From: Tritrichomonas musculus
Lineage: Eukaryota; Parabasalia; Tritrichomonadida; Tritrichomonadidae
Direction: 5' to 3'
Length of the DNA: 64,000 nucleotides
Assembly (NCBI GenBank): GCA_039105265.1
Contig: JAPFFF010000034.1
Coordinates: 434,001 to 498,000, forward strand
Part shown: piece by piece, positions 10,079 to 21,353 of the stretch
How the letters are laid out: every line of letters starts with the position of its first letter
Position numbering within the stretch: position 1 is the first letter of the stretch
The notes under the pieces: generated by a model
Database searches by the model: none
What the model saw: the letters and a program-made list of their open reading frames with translations, nothing else
Told to the model about the DNA's origin: nothing
Made by a program: the position numbers and the translations under genes

Positions 10079-10152
10079 GCCTTCGTAGCTCAACCGGCTA
10101 GAGCATAAGACTCTTAATCTTGGGGTTGCGGGTCCGAGTCCCGCCGGAGGCT
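10079..10152 (+). tRNA. tRNA-Lys (CTT anticodon)
   Basis: A full cloverleaf can be drawn. The acceptor stem GCCTTCG/CGGAGGC has one T-G pair, D stem GCTC/GAGC, anticodon stem TAAGA/TCTTG with loop CTCTTAA (anticodon CTT), a 5-base variable region and T stem GCGGG/CCCGC with loop TCCGAGT. Discriminator T; CCA is not encoded, as in eukaryotes. Internal A box (TAGCTCAACCGGC) and B box (GGTCCGAGTCC) are present, and a run of T follows (10156-10163) as polymerase III terminator. Confidence 0.96.
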
Positions 10153-13100
10153 GAATTTTTTTTGAATTTCAATATATTGTTATACATTTTGTATAAATGA
10201 AGATGCTTCAGCCATTTGATGAATGAATAAGCTTTTTTAGTGAATTGTTTCTTTTTTTATATTAACAAATTTTAATTTTTTTATGCTAATCAGAGAATTT
10301 TAAAAAGTTAACAGTAAAATAAAAGCATGTGTGTATGTGATGACTTCTCTTTCAAAAGAGAAGAAATAAATAATCAATTGATTTTGCAAAATTTCCCCAG
10401 AATTCTTTGTGTCAGAATTTGAATTAATGAATAGCATGTTAAATTTTATTTAATTTACTATATATAGTGAAACTGAATATAATTATGCTCATTATTTATA
10501 AATTAAGAATGCTTTGATATCCAATATGAAATATATTCTTGATTTGTATAATATCACAGAATTACAAATTGATAGAAAATATCTGGTTGTTATGAAAAAT
10601 TAAATGAAAATGACGCGTTTAAAGCTACAAAAAAGCGTGATTAATCAAAATGAATGTGATAAAAATTTTTAAACGGTTGAGATAAACAAAATTGGCCTAA
10701 ACGATTAGCAATTCAGATGCAAATACTATTTAAAAAAATAATCATATCATTTTTTTACCGCCAAAAATCTAATAATACTAATAACATATTTAAGTTATAT
10801 CATATAGAATAAATATATAATTTTTGAATTCAAAATGATAGCTTCAAGCTTTTAACTATTCTGATATTTTAGATTAACAAAAATATGGTTAACTTTCTGA
10901 TATTTTTGATTAACAAAAACATCAAATCTAAGGTAAATATTCGTAATACTTTACTAAATATCAAATCTAATAAAAATCTTCGTAATTAAAAAATTTAATG
11001 ATTTGAATGGGAAAAAAACATATCTTTAATTTGTTTAATAGCTTATAATCTTCAATATATAATCAAAATATGATCATTGTAAAAAAAATAATAATAAATT
11101 ATGAAAGAGAATGGGTTTCTTTAGTAATCAAAAAGATTTTTATTTTAAATAATCCTGTCCATTTTGGATTTTATCGTAGAATAACCGTAATCCTGGATGG
11201 AAAAAAAATCCAGCTAGGATTTTTCAATTTTTCATATAATAAATCAAAAGCTTTAAGGGGGTATAACGGATATTTTGAAGGCTTAAAAAAAGATAAATAC
11301 GTAACTTCATAAGTAGAGAATAATAATAAATAATATATTTTCAATAAAGAAAACAATAAATTTGTTCAAGTAGTTTTAAAATGAATACGACTTAAGAAAA
11401 TCGTATTTTATTTTTTAACCTTTTAATTCAAAAAATGACCTTTTTTATTCAAATTTGATAAAATTCAATTTTTTCGTGATTTCTCTCAAAAAAGATGATC
11501 GTTCCATCAAAAATTGTGTGAATTTGTGAAGTTTATTTTTTTTCGTTTTTCGGGTCACCAAAAAAAAAGTTCATTTTCAGTTCTCTTTAATTCTTTCGAT
11601 ACAGGTTTTCAAAAAAAATTTCTTGAACAAACTGCTATTGATTTTTACTAATCTCTCTACTTAAAGAGTCAAAATTACAATTCAAGTTTAAATGAAGAAT
11701 TAAAATTTTAGATATTTTTTTTAAAGACCTAAATCAAAAATCGGGCTCCGACAAACCCTAAGTTTTTTGATGATGTTTATATATCATTTACTAAATTAAC
11801 TTCAAATTTTCCACCAAAAATAATTTGAGGTAATGAAAATTATTTCTCAATCCATGCGCAAATCGAACTGATTTCATTTATATTATTTTTAATAAAATTA
11901 TGTGGAATAATAAAAAAGCAGAACAAAATTTTAATTTACTTATTCAACACCAAAATACTTAAAATTATTATCAATAGCTCATTCGTTTTATTATTTTTAA
12001 AGAATTTATTAGTGCAATATACATTTAATATTGTTGATACTAATTATAATTTCATCTTTCTTCTTTTTTTATACTTTTTTTAGCCATATAATCTTCATTT
12101 CGTAAAATTGATTTTTAAACCTTAAAACCCTTTGTCAAAAGCTGATAGGATAATTTTAAATTTATTTTTTGTATGCATAAGCTGATCAATAAGTTAATTT
12201 AAACAGATATTTCATTAGTAATTGAAACATATTTTCTAATATGAACTTGATTTTTTTAAATTATTGCAATAAAAAGTATTTTTAGTATTTACTTAATGAA
12301 ATTATTCAATAAAACATACCTAATTATATCGAATAAATTATGATGCAATAACATGATTTGCTTTTGTTTTTTAAATTCTTTTTCATTTTCTCATTTATAT
12401 ATTATTTTGTAGTTTTAAATTTTATTATTTGTTTTAGTTAATATTTCTTTTTCTTTGAGATATTTTAACAGAAAAAAGTGATCAAACCCCCTTAATAAAT
12501 GTATTTTTATTCTCAAAAAGTTCTTAATGTAAACTATAGAATGGATTTTTTGAATACTGTAAACCATTGAATAGATTTTTCTGAGAAAATCCAAAATAAA
12601 CCATTGAATGGATATATAAAAAATCAATTCTATAGTTTACATTGATTATTTAGATGTTTTGTTATTTCTGCCATTTCCTTTATTTTGCAACAAAGAAAAT
12701 TAAAAAAACCAATGCATAACTAATTTAGTTAACAGCAAATGCACAAAAATATGCAAAAATAAAGAATTTATTGGGGGTTTTTTAATAATTCTATATAGAC
12801 AAATAATAATTCAAAATAAAACCGTTATCCAAAATTAAAAAAAAAAAATCAAAAAAACAGTTAAAATATCCAATTTGAACACCTTTATTTAAAATATATA
12901 ATATTATTTGAAATTATGTATTTTCTAAGTTTGATTATATGTTATTTAATTGAATAAGCTGAATTTTGTACTAAATTTTTTGAACCAAGACTTTTTAAAT
13001 GGTGATTTTTAATAACACAAAATTGAATTAAAAAAAAGATTTTTTTGTGAAATTATTTATAAATCCATTAATTTTTGAATACCAAGAAAAATTCAAAAGC

Positions 13101-13667
13101 GTAATAAACTTTTTTTTTTTTTGAATAGAATCATTCTAATCGGTCAATAGATTTTCCAGCCAAAATTTTAAACTACTCTACAATATTGCTTTCCAGGATT
13201 TCAAAAATATTTTTTTTTGGTTACTTCAATTACATGATTCAATTATTACAATTTTCTTTTTTTTTAACCACTTCAAATTATGTTTTGGTATCAAATAAGT
13301 TATTAAAATAAGGGGGATGATCAAAAAAATATTTGAAACTTAAATGTTGCTGGTCAATCTGACTATAATTGATAAGAAGAAATTTTGAAAGATGCTAGTA
13401 TTCAAAAAAATCCAATCAAAATATTTTTTTTTGAAATATTGAGATAATTATTTATATTTTATTCAATTTTTTATATATTATATTTATTAAAATATATAAT
13501 GCAACAATATATATTTTTATTAAATATATGAAATATAATTTAATCTATCTATTTTAAATTTAATTTGAAATTAATAATAACTATTTATACAATATTTCTT
13601 AATATATGCATAATAATTGATACTACTAAATAATCAATTTTACTACAAGAGACCAATTTTTGTGAGA
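10153..13667. other. 3.5-kb gene-free spacer
   Basis: Very AT-rich with long A and T runs. Short open frames around 11,070-11,356 occur on both strands over the same bases and have random-looking composition, so I do not call genes. It contains a palindrome at 12526-12643 and three G5/C5 motifs of the TTAAGGGGG type (11253-11262, 12486-12495 inverted, and a variant at 13308-13316). Confidence 0.6.
12526..12643. repeat. Palindrome, about 118 bp
   Basis: The ends AATGTAAACTATAGAAT (12526-12542) and ATTCTATAGTTTACATT (12627-12643) are exact inverse copies, and the arms continue as AT-rich imperfect pairing. Two direct copies of ACCATTGAATRGAT lie inside. Small fold-back element; no coding capacity. 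Confidence 0.7.
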
Positions 13668-14792
13668 ATGAATTCTGTACTAAAATCAATAATGGATATT
13701 GGATTATTAAAGGAGATACCTCAAGATATATTCATGGATCTTGAACAGATTGATTCAGGTTCATTTTCAGACATTTTCACAGCAACTCATATAAAAACAA
13801 AAACAAAAGTTGTATTAAAAGTATCAATCAAAAGTAATGGAATTGATTTTTTAGAAAAAGAAGCTAATATTCATAAATGTCTTCATCATCCATTCATATG
13901 TAAATACTTTTCCAATTTTGAAACAGAACATTTATTTATAATAGTAATGGAGTTGGTTGAAGGAACTAATTTGCTTAACTTAGTAAACAAGCATAAAGGT
14001 CTCCCTATTCAAGAAGCACAGAACATTTTTGCCCAGCTAATTATTGTAATTGAATATTTGCAAGAGATGAATATCTCACACCGAGATTTGAAATTAGAAA
14101 ATATATTGATCGATAAATATGGGCACATAAGAATGATAGATTTTGGTTTTAGTTCGCTAAAAGCTATGATGTCAACATGTTGTGGTTCAGTTCCATATTG
14201 TGCTCCAGAGATTTTAGCCGGAAAGACTTATACAAATTCAGCTGATATATGGAGCCTTGGGATAATTTTATTTGCACTTCTACAAGGTTATTTGCCTTTT
14301 TTCCATAAAAATATAAATGTATTGGCTCTGATTATTTGCAATAAAGAGGTTTGCTTTCCCTCGTCGATGGATCTAATTGCTTGTGATTTAATTGGAAAAA
14401 TGTTGGTAAAGGATCCTGCTAAAAGAATCTCAATAGATGAAATTAAAAATCATCCCTTCATAAAGCAGAACAAGCTCTTTCGAATAGACTATAAAAAATT
14501 GTTTTCGCCGATGTCGAGGGGAAATGCTTTGACTGGGAATTTACCGCTTATATGCGGGCCCAAAAAAACTCATAAATCATTAAATATGACCAAAAATGTA
14601 TTCAATTTATCAAAATGGAGATATCAAAGGAATATGTTTTATATGAAGATACGATACCATTCGACTAATGAAATTGATCTTCAGGAACAAATTACAGCGC
14701 AATCAGATAATATTGATGATATTATTTTGAGAAGAAATGACTTTGCATTAAATTTAAATAAGCTCATTGAAATGGCTTATATTAAATTATGA
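13668..14792 (+). CDS. Ser/Thr protein kinase, CAMK/AMPK-like
   Basis: A 374-residue kinase starting at the first ATG (13668); the frame is open a little further upstream but without ATG. Loop SGSFSDIF (about 30-37), K51 in VVLKV, catalytic HRDLKLEN (138-145), DFG (158-160), APE (179-181) and KRIS before the C-terminal lobe helix are all present, so it should be catalytically active. The phrase CCGSVPYCAPEIL in the activation segment is the pattern of the AMPK/MARK-like kinases that dominate trichomonad kinomes. The C-terminal 110 residues are basic and then polar and match no domain I know. Substrate and upstream regulator are unknown. Confidence 0.92.
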   Translation: MNSVLKSIMDIGLLKEIPQDIFMDLEQIDSGSFSDIFTATHIKTKTKVVLKVSIKSNGIDFLEKEANIHKCLHHPFICKYFSNFETEHLFIIVMELVEGTNLLNLVNKHKGLPIQEAQNIFAQLIIVIEYLQEMNISHRDLKLENILIDKYGHIRMIDFGFSSLKAMMSTCCGSVPYCAPEILAGKTYTNSADIWSLGIILFALLQGYLPFFHKNINVLALIICNKEVCFPSSMDLIACDLIGKMLVKDPAKRISIDEIKNHPFIKQNKLFRIDYKKLFSPMSRGNALTGNLPLICGPKKTHKSLNMTKNVFNLSKWRYQRNMFYMKIRYHSTNEIDLQEQITAQSDNIDDIILRRNDFALNLNKLIEMAYIKL

Positions 14793-15181
14793 AGCTAAAT
14801 ATTATTTATAAGAGAAAACTCTGAACATTTCTCTATTTGTATATAGTAATTGCTTTTTCAATAAATGGATGTTCGTTAGCAATTGCTTTAGAATCAGAAA
14901 ACAAATCTAATTGAATTCAGATTAGATGAATAATCTATTATTTACATTTCAATCATGTTTTATTATTATTATTGATTTTGTTATATTATCAAATTGTATT
15001 CATTTTTTCAAATTACTTTTTTTATTAAATAATTCTTTTATATATCGATATATATCATAATAAATCTTTTTAAAAAAATATTTGTCGAAAAATATAATAT
15101 AATATTCAATTTAATATAAAGATACGATCGTTTTTTAGTTTCAAATAATTCATTTCGGAATTAAGTATTCAACAAAATCTC
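14793..15181. other. Intergenic spacer
   Basis: AT-rich, no gene seen. A TCATT initiator-like string lies at about 15150, 30 bases before the next ATG. Confidence 0.5.
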
Positions 15182-15676
15182 ATGCAACCTTTTACAGATG
15201 ACTGGTGTTTGCCCGCACAGGGATCAATTATGTACTATTTTCAATCCGATAAAACGACAAAATCCGATGCAATCGATCTTTTTTCAGGGAAAATAATTAC
15301 TCATGAAAATACAACTCACTTTGGAGATGGTGATATTGAAGAGATGTATTATGTAATGTCGCCAGAATCATATCACCAAGCTATTTATTTCAAATTTTCA
15401 TATGGGTCAATGAAAGTTGATAAATACTCACTTGAATTTCCCTCTGATCCTTTATCATCATATGTCCTCGAAGCAGCAAATCCTGCAACTAAAGTTTGGG
15501 ACTGTTTAAATCATCATACTAAAAAGTTACAAAACAAAAAAAGATATACGTTTTCTGTTCCAAAAAGTGATGTTCAATACTCATTATTTCGATTACGAAT
15601 GGTTGAACCAAATGTCAATGGTCATTGGTATATTATTCTCCATTATTTCAACTTGCATGGAGATTATTCAACTTAA
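15182..15676 (+). CDS. Small protein, probable discoidin (F5/8 type C)-like fold
   Basis: A 164-residue protein without signal peptide or membrane segment. The pattern YHQAIYFKFSYGSMKVDKYSLEF, then YVLEAAN...KVWDCLNHH, then FSVPKSD...SLFRLRM and a closing WYIILHYFNLHG follows the strand order of the galactose-binding-like domains (F5/8 type C) that trichomonads usually attach to BTB domains. In those proteins the domain opens with an S-D-x-x-D patch and ends in an x-E-F-F-G strand. Here no BTB domain is encoded upstream, so the domain stands alone. Ligand and role are unknown. The assignment is from pattern memory and is moderate. The gene ends 280 bases from the 3' end of the peptidase gene on the other strand. 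Confidence 0.55.
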   Translation: MQPFTDDWCLPAQGSIMYYFQSDKTTKSDAIDLFSGKIITHENTTHFGDGDIEEMYYVMSPESYHQAIYFKFSYGSMKVDKYSLEFPSDPLSSYVLEAANPATKVWDCLNHHTKKLQNKKRYTFSVPKSDVQYSLFRLRMVEPNVNGHWYIILHYFNLHGDYST

Positions 15677-15957
15677 AAATCCTTTTTTTTCCGAATGTTA
15701 AAAAAAATCTTCAATATTTTGATGCAATTTTAAATCAGGAAATTAATGATAATCATCCTAAAGAAAAAAAATTGGAATTTTAATTTCCAAGATAAGTTAT
15801 TGAGTTGATAATTTTTATTAATTATCATTTTCAATGCAAACAAAAAAAAAAAAAAAATCGCACTTGTAATAATTTTGTTTATATTGGCAAAAACTCGGTA
15901 AAACGTATTAGTAAATAGGAAATTAACAAAAAAATGATATATATAATATTTTTATTT

Positions 15958-18033
15958 TTAAACTTTGATTCCACTCCTCTTTAACAAAGCTTCTTGAGAA
16001 GGATCTCTTCCCATGAAGTTTCTAAATTCATCTTGGACCGGTATTGTGTTGCCTCTCTCTAAAATCTCTTTTCTGAAGCTCATTCCAGTCTTTGGATTCA
16101 TAATTCCCTCTTTCTGGAACCTTGAGAAGCAGTCAGCGTCAAGAACCTCAGCCCATTTGTATGAGTAATAGCCAGCTGCGTATCCTAGAGGATTTCCGAA
16201 CAAGTGAGTAATATTATAGTATGATGAGTAATGTGGCTCATCATATGTTACACGATAAGTCTTTGAAACAGCTTCATCTACGTCATTTGGTTCCATTCCC
16301 TTGTACTTGTTATATTCTTGATGAAGTGCTAAATCAATTCTTCCAAAGTAGAGCTGCCTGATAAAGAAGACTGCGCTTTGGTAGTTGCGTGCAGCAATCA
16401 TCTTTTTGAATAATTCGTCTGGAATTTTTTCTTTCGATACATAATGAGAAGCGAAAAGATCAAGTGCTTCACGTTCCCAGACAAAATTTTCATGAAATTG
16501 AGAAGGAAGCTCAACAAAGTCCCATGGAACATTCATACCAGACAAGCTTGTAATTGGTCGATTATAAAACATGCCGTGTAAGCAATGTCCAAATTCATGG
16601 AAAATAGTCGATACATCGTCGTGTGAAATGAGAGCTGGCTTGTCACCTATCGGTTTGTTTATGTTGGTATTCAAAACAACAATATTAGGTATTCCTTTGT
16701 TAATGTCGCCATATGTTATCTGTTCCATCCATCCACCATTTCGCTTGTCTTCTCTTGGATACAAATCGGCGTAAAAACCTCCAATTTGTTTCTTTGATTC
16801 AATATCGTAAACTTCGTAATACATGACGTCATTTTGCCAAACTTCTACTTGATTGGGATGATCTTCATGGTCATTTTCAAGGCGAACAAATGTTTCACGG
16901 GGACGGACTTCAATATTATATATTTTTTGGACAATCTTGAAAAGTCCTTCTAGAACTTTTTGCGAGCTGAAATATGGTTTGAGTTGTTCGTCATCGAATT
17001 CATACAATTCTTTGCGCTGCTTCTCACTCCAATATGCAAAATTCCATGGCTTAAGGGCAATATTGGGATCTTTGGAATGTACATATTTCTTTAATGTTTC
17101 TACATCTTCGTTAAACTGCTTAAGAACTTTGTCGTGGAGATCTTCAACAAATTTTAGTGCATTTGATCCATTTTGTGCCATTCTACGTGCAGTAGCGAAG
17201 TCAGCGAATGTGTTGTACCCAAGTATTTTTGCCTTTTCATCACGTAATGCGGTTATCTTTTTGATATTTTCGCAATTATCATAATCTCCGCCATGTCCAA
17301 TGGTCAAGCCAATCTCGTACATCTTCTTTCTGAGTTCTTCATTGTCAAGATACATCATAACAGGAAGTCGAGATGGATATTGTAAATTAAATCGCCATTG
17401 ATCTGGATGTCCTTTTTTAGTAGCATCTTCTTTGGCAGCTTCAATAACTGATTCCGGAAGACCTTTCAAATCTGATTCATTGGTAATATATAATTCGCCT
17501 TTATTGGTTGAGTCTTTGACGTTATCTTGGAAATTTTTGCATAATTTAGATAATTCAACATCTATGGCGGAAACTCGTTGTTTTTTGTCTTCAGGTAAAT
17601 CAGCTCCATTATCTTTGAATTCGTCAACTGTTAATTTAATAAAGCGTCTTTGATCATCAGTTAAATTTTCATCTTTGGATTTTTCTGCAGCTCGTTTGAT
17701 AACTTTCCAAAGGCCAGAATTAAGAGGTATACTGGAAGAAAATTCGGCTTCTTTGGGTACGCATTTAGCATAAGCAGCTCTTAATTCGTCTGTTTCATGA
17801 ACTGCGCTTAAATGACTGAGACGAGTAAAACCAACTTGAAGTTCGGTATTAAATGTATCATATTGTGCAAATACAGTATTGTAATTTATTTGGTCATCTG
17901 GAAGATTAATAATCTTATCGAGTCTTTGCTTTGCAAGTTCGATTGCATAATCAATATCACTTTCAGCATGAGATGCTGTTAATTTTGACCAACTTACTAG
18001 TGGATCTAAAGTGAGGAATGGATGATCACTCAT
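15958..18033 (-). CDS. M3-family zinc metallopeptidase (oligopeptidase A / Dcp type)
   Basis: A 691-residue protein, the usual length for bacterial-type oligopeptidase A and peptidyl-dipeptidase Dcp. The zinc site HEFGH (H479, E480, H483) is followed after 24 residues by E508 in FVELPSQFHENF, the third ligand, so the enzyme should be active. It would degrade short peptides in the cytosol; no signal peptide or transmembrane segment is seen. The C-terminal part (YRVTYDEPHYSSYYNITHLFG, then GYAAGYYSYKWAEVLDADCF) is the conserved M3 substrate-binding region. The start at 18033 is supported by an initiator TCATT eight bases upstream. M3 enzymes of this subtype in protists are often regarded as bacterial acquisitions. 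Codon use looks like that of a well-expressed host gene. Confidence 0.95.
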   Translation of the reverse strand: MSDHPFLTLDPLVSWSKLTASHAESDIDYAIELAKQRLDKIINLPDDQINYNTVFAQYDTFNTELQVGFTRLSHLSAVHETDELRAAYAKCVPKEAEFSSSIPLNSGLWKVIKRAAEKSKDENLTDDQRRFIKLTVDEFKDNGADLPEDKKQRVSAIDVELSKLCKNFQDNVKDSTNKGELYITNESDLKGLPESVIEAAKEDATKKGHPDQWRFNLQYPSRLPVMMYLDNEELRKKMYEIGLTIGHGGDYDNCENIKKITALRDEKAKILGYNTFADFATARRMAQNGSNALKFVEDLHDKVLKQFNEDVETLKKYVHSKDPNIALKPWNFAYWSEKQRKELYEFDDEQLKPYFSSQKVLEGLFKIVQKIYNIEVRPRETFVRLENDHEDHPNQVEVWQNDVMYYEVYDIESKKQIGGFYADLYPREDKRNGGWMEQITYGDINKGIPNIVVLNTNINKPIGDKPALISHDDVSTIFHEFGHCLHGMFYNRPITSLSGMNVPWDFVELPSQFHENFVWEREALDLFASHYVSKEKIPDELFKKMIAARNYQSAVFFIRQLYFGRIDLALHQEYNKYKGMEPNDVDEAVSKTYRVTYDEPHYSSYYNITHLFGNPLGYAAGYYSYKWAEVLDADCFSRFQKEGIMNPKTGMSFRKEILERGNTIPVQDEFRNFMGRDPSQEALLKRSGIKV

Positions 18034-18036
18034 ACG

Positions 18037-18041
18037 AATGA
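18037..18041 (-). promoter_or_regulatory. Initiator (Inr) of the M3 peptidase gene
   Basis: Minus-strand TCATTCGT directly precedes the ATG at 18033. It matches TCA-Y-W and predicts a 5' UTR of about six bases. Confidence 0.6.
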
Positions 18042-18564
18042 GATATAAAATAAGTGAAAGAAAAAAACTATCAAAATATTTTTATCTTATGAATATAAAT
18101 AGAAATGCAAGGATATTTTTTCTGATAACATTAGTTTGCTGTATTTATCAAATAAATAACAAGTTCTCACAATAAAAAATATGTAATTTACCCAAAAAAC
18201 TAATTGATGATAGATCCGATAATATATTGCATTCAAAAATTGAGATAAGTTGAAATTATCAACTTTTTGAGAACTAAAATGATAAATATTACATGTTATT
18301 AGTAATGATTGTATTACAAAGACAATATCATATTGTCAATATGTTTTTTTTATCATTGTTTTATTTCAAATAAATTATTTGTGAAAAACTAAACTATTCA
18401 AAAAGTGTAATAATCTTCAGCGGTGTTTCCATCACATTCAAAAATTGGAAAAGTTAGCTGACCAACTTATAACTTATCCATGTTATAAAGTGGATGCACA
18501 AGATATTTTAAAAATAAAAAAAATGAACATATTTTGTTAAATTTATTATTTAAGCTGTTGTAAT
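18042..18564. other. Intergenic spacer between peptidase and C2 genes
   Basis: About 520 AT-rich bases with no gene. Two copies of the TCAAAAAGT-type motif occur (about 18258-18272 inverted, and 18395-18405). Confidence 0.5.
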
Positions 18565-20001
18565 TTACTGTTTCTCTTCATGGTGATGATGCTTCTTTTC
18601 TTCCCATGAGTGGAGATCAGATAATGTAGCTGAGTAGTTTGTATAACCAGTGAAATCAGTTGAGTAGCTATCTGGGAAGTTTCCTAAGGAGAAGTCGCAG
18701 TAATCGCCAGCTGGTTCTTCAAGTTTGATATCACGGGATTGAACCTTTGGTTCAGCATTTGCATCAAGAACGTCTATTCCAAGGAAGAGTTTTCCTGCAT
18801 CCTTCTTCTTAAGTTTGATATCTTCAACGATGTCAAGATGTGATCCAATTGGCCATTGGTTAAGTGGGTAATCAAGTTCGTTCATCATCTTATCGTCGTT
18901 CTTAATATCTTTATCCCAAAGGTTGACAAGGAGGTGATCGGTGTTCCAGTCCTTGCAGTTGAATTCGAAGTGTTCATCCCAAACTGGGCTAAGATCGTCC
19001 TTGATATATTTAGTCTTTTGGAGGCTATCTTTCTCACCTTGAATTTCTAAGGTGAGGTATGGATCTGAAGCATTGGCATCCATCTTCTTTAGTTTTTGTC
19101 CTTTCCAAGCATGAACAAGAAGTTTGCATGGGAGAGCTGGTTGGCTTCCTGTTGGAGCTGGTCCATCGCAAAGAGTATATTCGTAGTGAAGTGTACCTGC
19201 ATCTTTCTTCTTGAGCTTGATTGTGTCGTTGAATTCTTGTTTTTGACCAATTGGAACACTAGAAAGAGGAACTTCAACTTCATTCATCATTCTGTCATCA
19301 TTCTTGATATCTTCATCCCATAAGTTAATAACAAGGACATCTTTCTTGATATCTGGGACATCGAGGAGTAAATCTTGATTCCAAACTGGGCTCAAGTTGT
19401 TAGAGATGACTTGTGTTTTGGCCTTGTACTTTTTATCAATTTCTTTACCTTTCTCATCAAAACGGTCTTTAAGATGGAATGTCATATATGGATCTGATTT
19501 ACCGATTGTATCCATCTTCTTGAGTTTCTTTCCATCATAAACATGGATCTTAAGGTGACCGCGAGTTGGGTTGTATTTATTGTCATCATCAATTTGAACA
19601 TCTCTTGATTGGACAAGTTGCCTTGGGAAAGATTGAACTTCAAAGATCAATTTACCAGCCTTCTTCTTCTTGAGCTTGATATCAAGTTCCTTTCTGTCTA
19701 ATGGACCGCCAATTGGCCAGGTGTTAACTGGGTATTGAAGTTCGTCCATCATTTTGTCATCGTTCTTGATATCTTCATCATACATGTTGATGAGCAAAAC
19801 ATCATTGGGATCATCTACATCGATATCGAATTCTTGATTCCAGATTGGGTCAGTTGTATTGCTGATAACTTGGGTCTTTTGGCATTTAGACTTTTCTTGG
19901 CTCTTAAGTCTGAGTGTGATGTATGGATCGGATTTTCCTCCAAGGTCCATCTTGAGGACCTTTTTAGCTTCACAGATTTTTATATGGAGTCGGCACGCCA
20001 T
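18565..20001 (-). CDS. Protein with three C2 domains
   Basis: A 478-residue protein from the ATG at 20001. A further in-frame ATG exists at 20046, but the initiator TCATT sits between the two, nine bases before 20001, so the shorter form is chosen. Three C2 domains lie at about 3-122, 148-275 and 290-410. Each keeps the calcium-loop pattern K-M-D-...-S-D-P-Y (e.g. D19, D25) and a second Asp-rich loop of the form W/Y-D-E/K-D-I-K-N-D-D, so calcium-dependent membrane binding is expected. All three end with the trichomonad-type WPIG/VPIG and IKLKKKDAGK segments, suggesting duplication of one unit. The tail is acidic and ends in a short His run. There is no membrane anchor, so it is probably cytosolic and recruited to membranes by calcium. 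Lysine-AAG-rich codon use suggests good expression. Confidence 0.93.
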   Translation of the reverse strand: MACRLHIKICEAKKVLKMDLGGKSDPYITLRLKSQEKSKCQKTQVISNTTDPIWNQEFDIDVDDPNDVLLINMYDEDIKNDDKMMDELQYPVNTWPIGGPLDRKELDIKLKKKKAGKLIFEVQSFPRQLVQSRDVQIDDDNKYNPTRGHLKIHVYDGKKLKKMDTIGKSDPYMTFHLKDRFDEKGKEIDKKYKAKTQVISNNLSPVWNQDLLLDVPDIKKDVLVINLWDEDIKNDDRMMNEVEVPLSSVPIGQKQEFNDTIKLKKKDAGTLHYEYTLCDGPAPTGSQPALPCKLLVHAWKGQKLKKMDANASDPYLTLEIQGEKDSLQKTKYIKDDLSPVWDEHFEFNCKDWNTDHLLVNLWDKDIKNDDKMMNELDYPLNQWPIGSHLDIVEDIKLKKKDAGKLFLGIDVLDANAEPKVQSRDIKLEEPAGDYCDFSLGNFPDSYSTDFTGYTNYSATLSDLHSWEEKKHHHHEEKQ

Positions 20002-20009
20002 AATAGAAT

Positions 20010-20014
20010 AATGA
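20010..20014 (-). promoter_or_regulatory. Initiator (Inr) deciding the start of the C2 gene
   Basis: Minus-strand TCATTATTCTATTATG: TCATT fits the trichomonad initiator and lies inside the longer possible reading frame, so translation most likely starts at 20001 and not at 20046. Confidence 0.6.
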
Positions 20015-21353
20015 TATGTTTTTACCCAAAAATTCAATTGCTTCATCGTAAACAGAAAATCGGTTTTATCTAAAATGATTAATATACTATTATATTTTTG
20101 ATTTAAATAAATATTTTTTACTTTATTATTATTATAAAAAGAAAATATACATATTTATTATATAATATTATGTTTTAACTTCAAAATTAAGCCAATATTC
20201 ATAAAATATTTTCATTATTTGTGATATTAGCCGATGAAAAGTTATTCATTCTGTTTGTAAAAACCATTATTTGATTGTTTTTTTTTTTATTATTAATATG
20301 AAAAACTTAAATAAATGATATGCTTTTGTTAATTATTTGATATCGTTTCTTTGGTAGATATTCGATTCTTTAGTTTTTGAATTTTCATTCAAAACAATCA
20401 GATTCTCAGAAAAAGTAGTTTCTTCTGAAAAATTAATTTCTCAATTTCTGATAAATAATCGCTTTTTCCTCAATTTTCATTTATTTGTTTCCAAAAATGG
20501 TCATATAGCTTTTTCTGAGAGATTAATAAAAGCTATTTGGTACAAAAAAACTAATATAATCACTATGAAAATGCACATTTAATTTTATGTCTATGAAAAA
20601 TAAAAGAAATAAAACGATAACATTTCAATGAAATATTAATTGAGTTAGGCGCCCAAAAGCATTATTTTATTACAGCAAATATGGAATATTTTATTATATA
20701 ATTGCAATGATAAGTTTGTTCTAAAAAAAATAAAATAACGATTTTCAATTAAATTGAAAAGTAAATGTTCAGTATCTTACTGGCTAAAAGATTTTTTGGT
20801 AGTATGGCATTAGCACATCTTCCCATAAACTTCTATAATCATAAATTTTTGGATATTTGGTATGGATAAAATAATAAAACTATTAGTATAACATGAAGAT
20901 TTATAAATATATATATATATATAAGTGATGTCTATAATAATAAATAGGTGGTTAAGCGTATTTGTCTAAGTTTGGATTATTATGTTAATTGTTCATTTAG
21001 ATTATTTCTCTTTGAAATTTAACTTGAACTAATAAGCAAGAAATGTATTGCGATTGGTGGTAATTGAATTAATCGTAAATCTGAGTATTCATTTGATCAA
21101 AAAGTTTTTTCATTAATGACAATCAGTCCAGATTTTTGGCATACTATCGTATCAAGTATTTATAAATTGATGATATAGAATAATAGTTTAATTTATTTTA
21201 CTATTTAACGATATATTTTAATATCAAAAAAACAGAAATTGAAAACTTTATGTATTACTTCCAACTAGGTTAAAAAATTGGCCTTATTTTGGCCTTAACG
21301 AATTCTTAATTTTCATATGAAAAAACGGTTTCTTACCAAGCCTTTTTGCTTTA
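20015..21353. other. Intergenic spacer between divergent C2 and Sel1-kinase genes
   Basis: AT-rich; an (AT)n stretch lies at about 20907-20922. A TCATA string at about 21314, 40 bases before the next ATG, could be the initiator of the downstream gene. Nothing else was recognised. Confidence 0.5.

Noticed and set aside
11070-11356. Two overlapping open frames on opposite strands in the long spacer
   Set aside because: Same bases open on both strands, random-looking composition, no initiator or family pattern.
15958-18033. Bacterial contamination, because the M3 peptidase is of bacterial type
   Set aside because: It has a trichomonad initiator and host-like codons, and sits between typical trichomonad genes.
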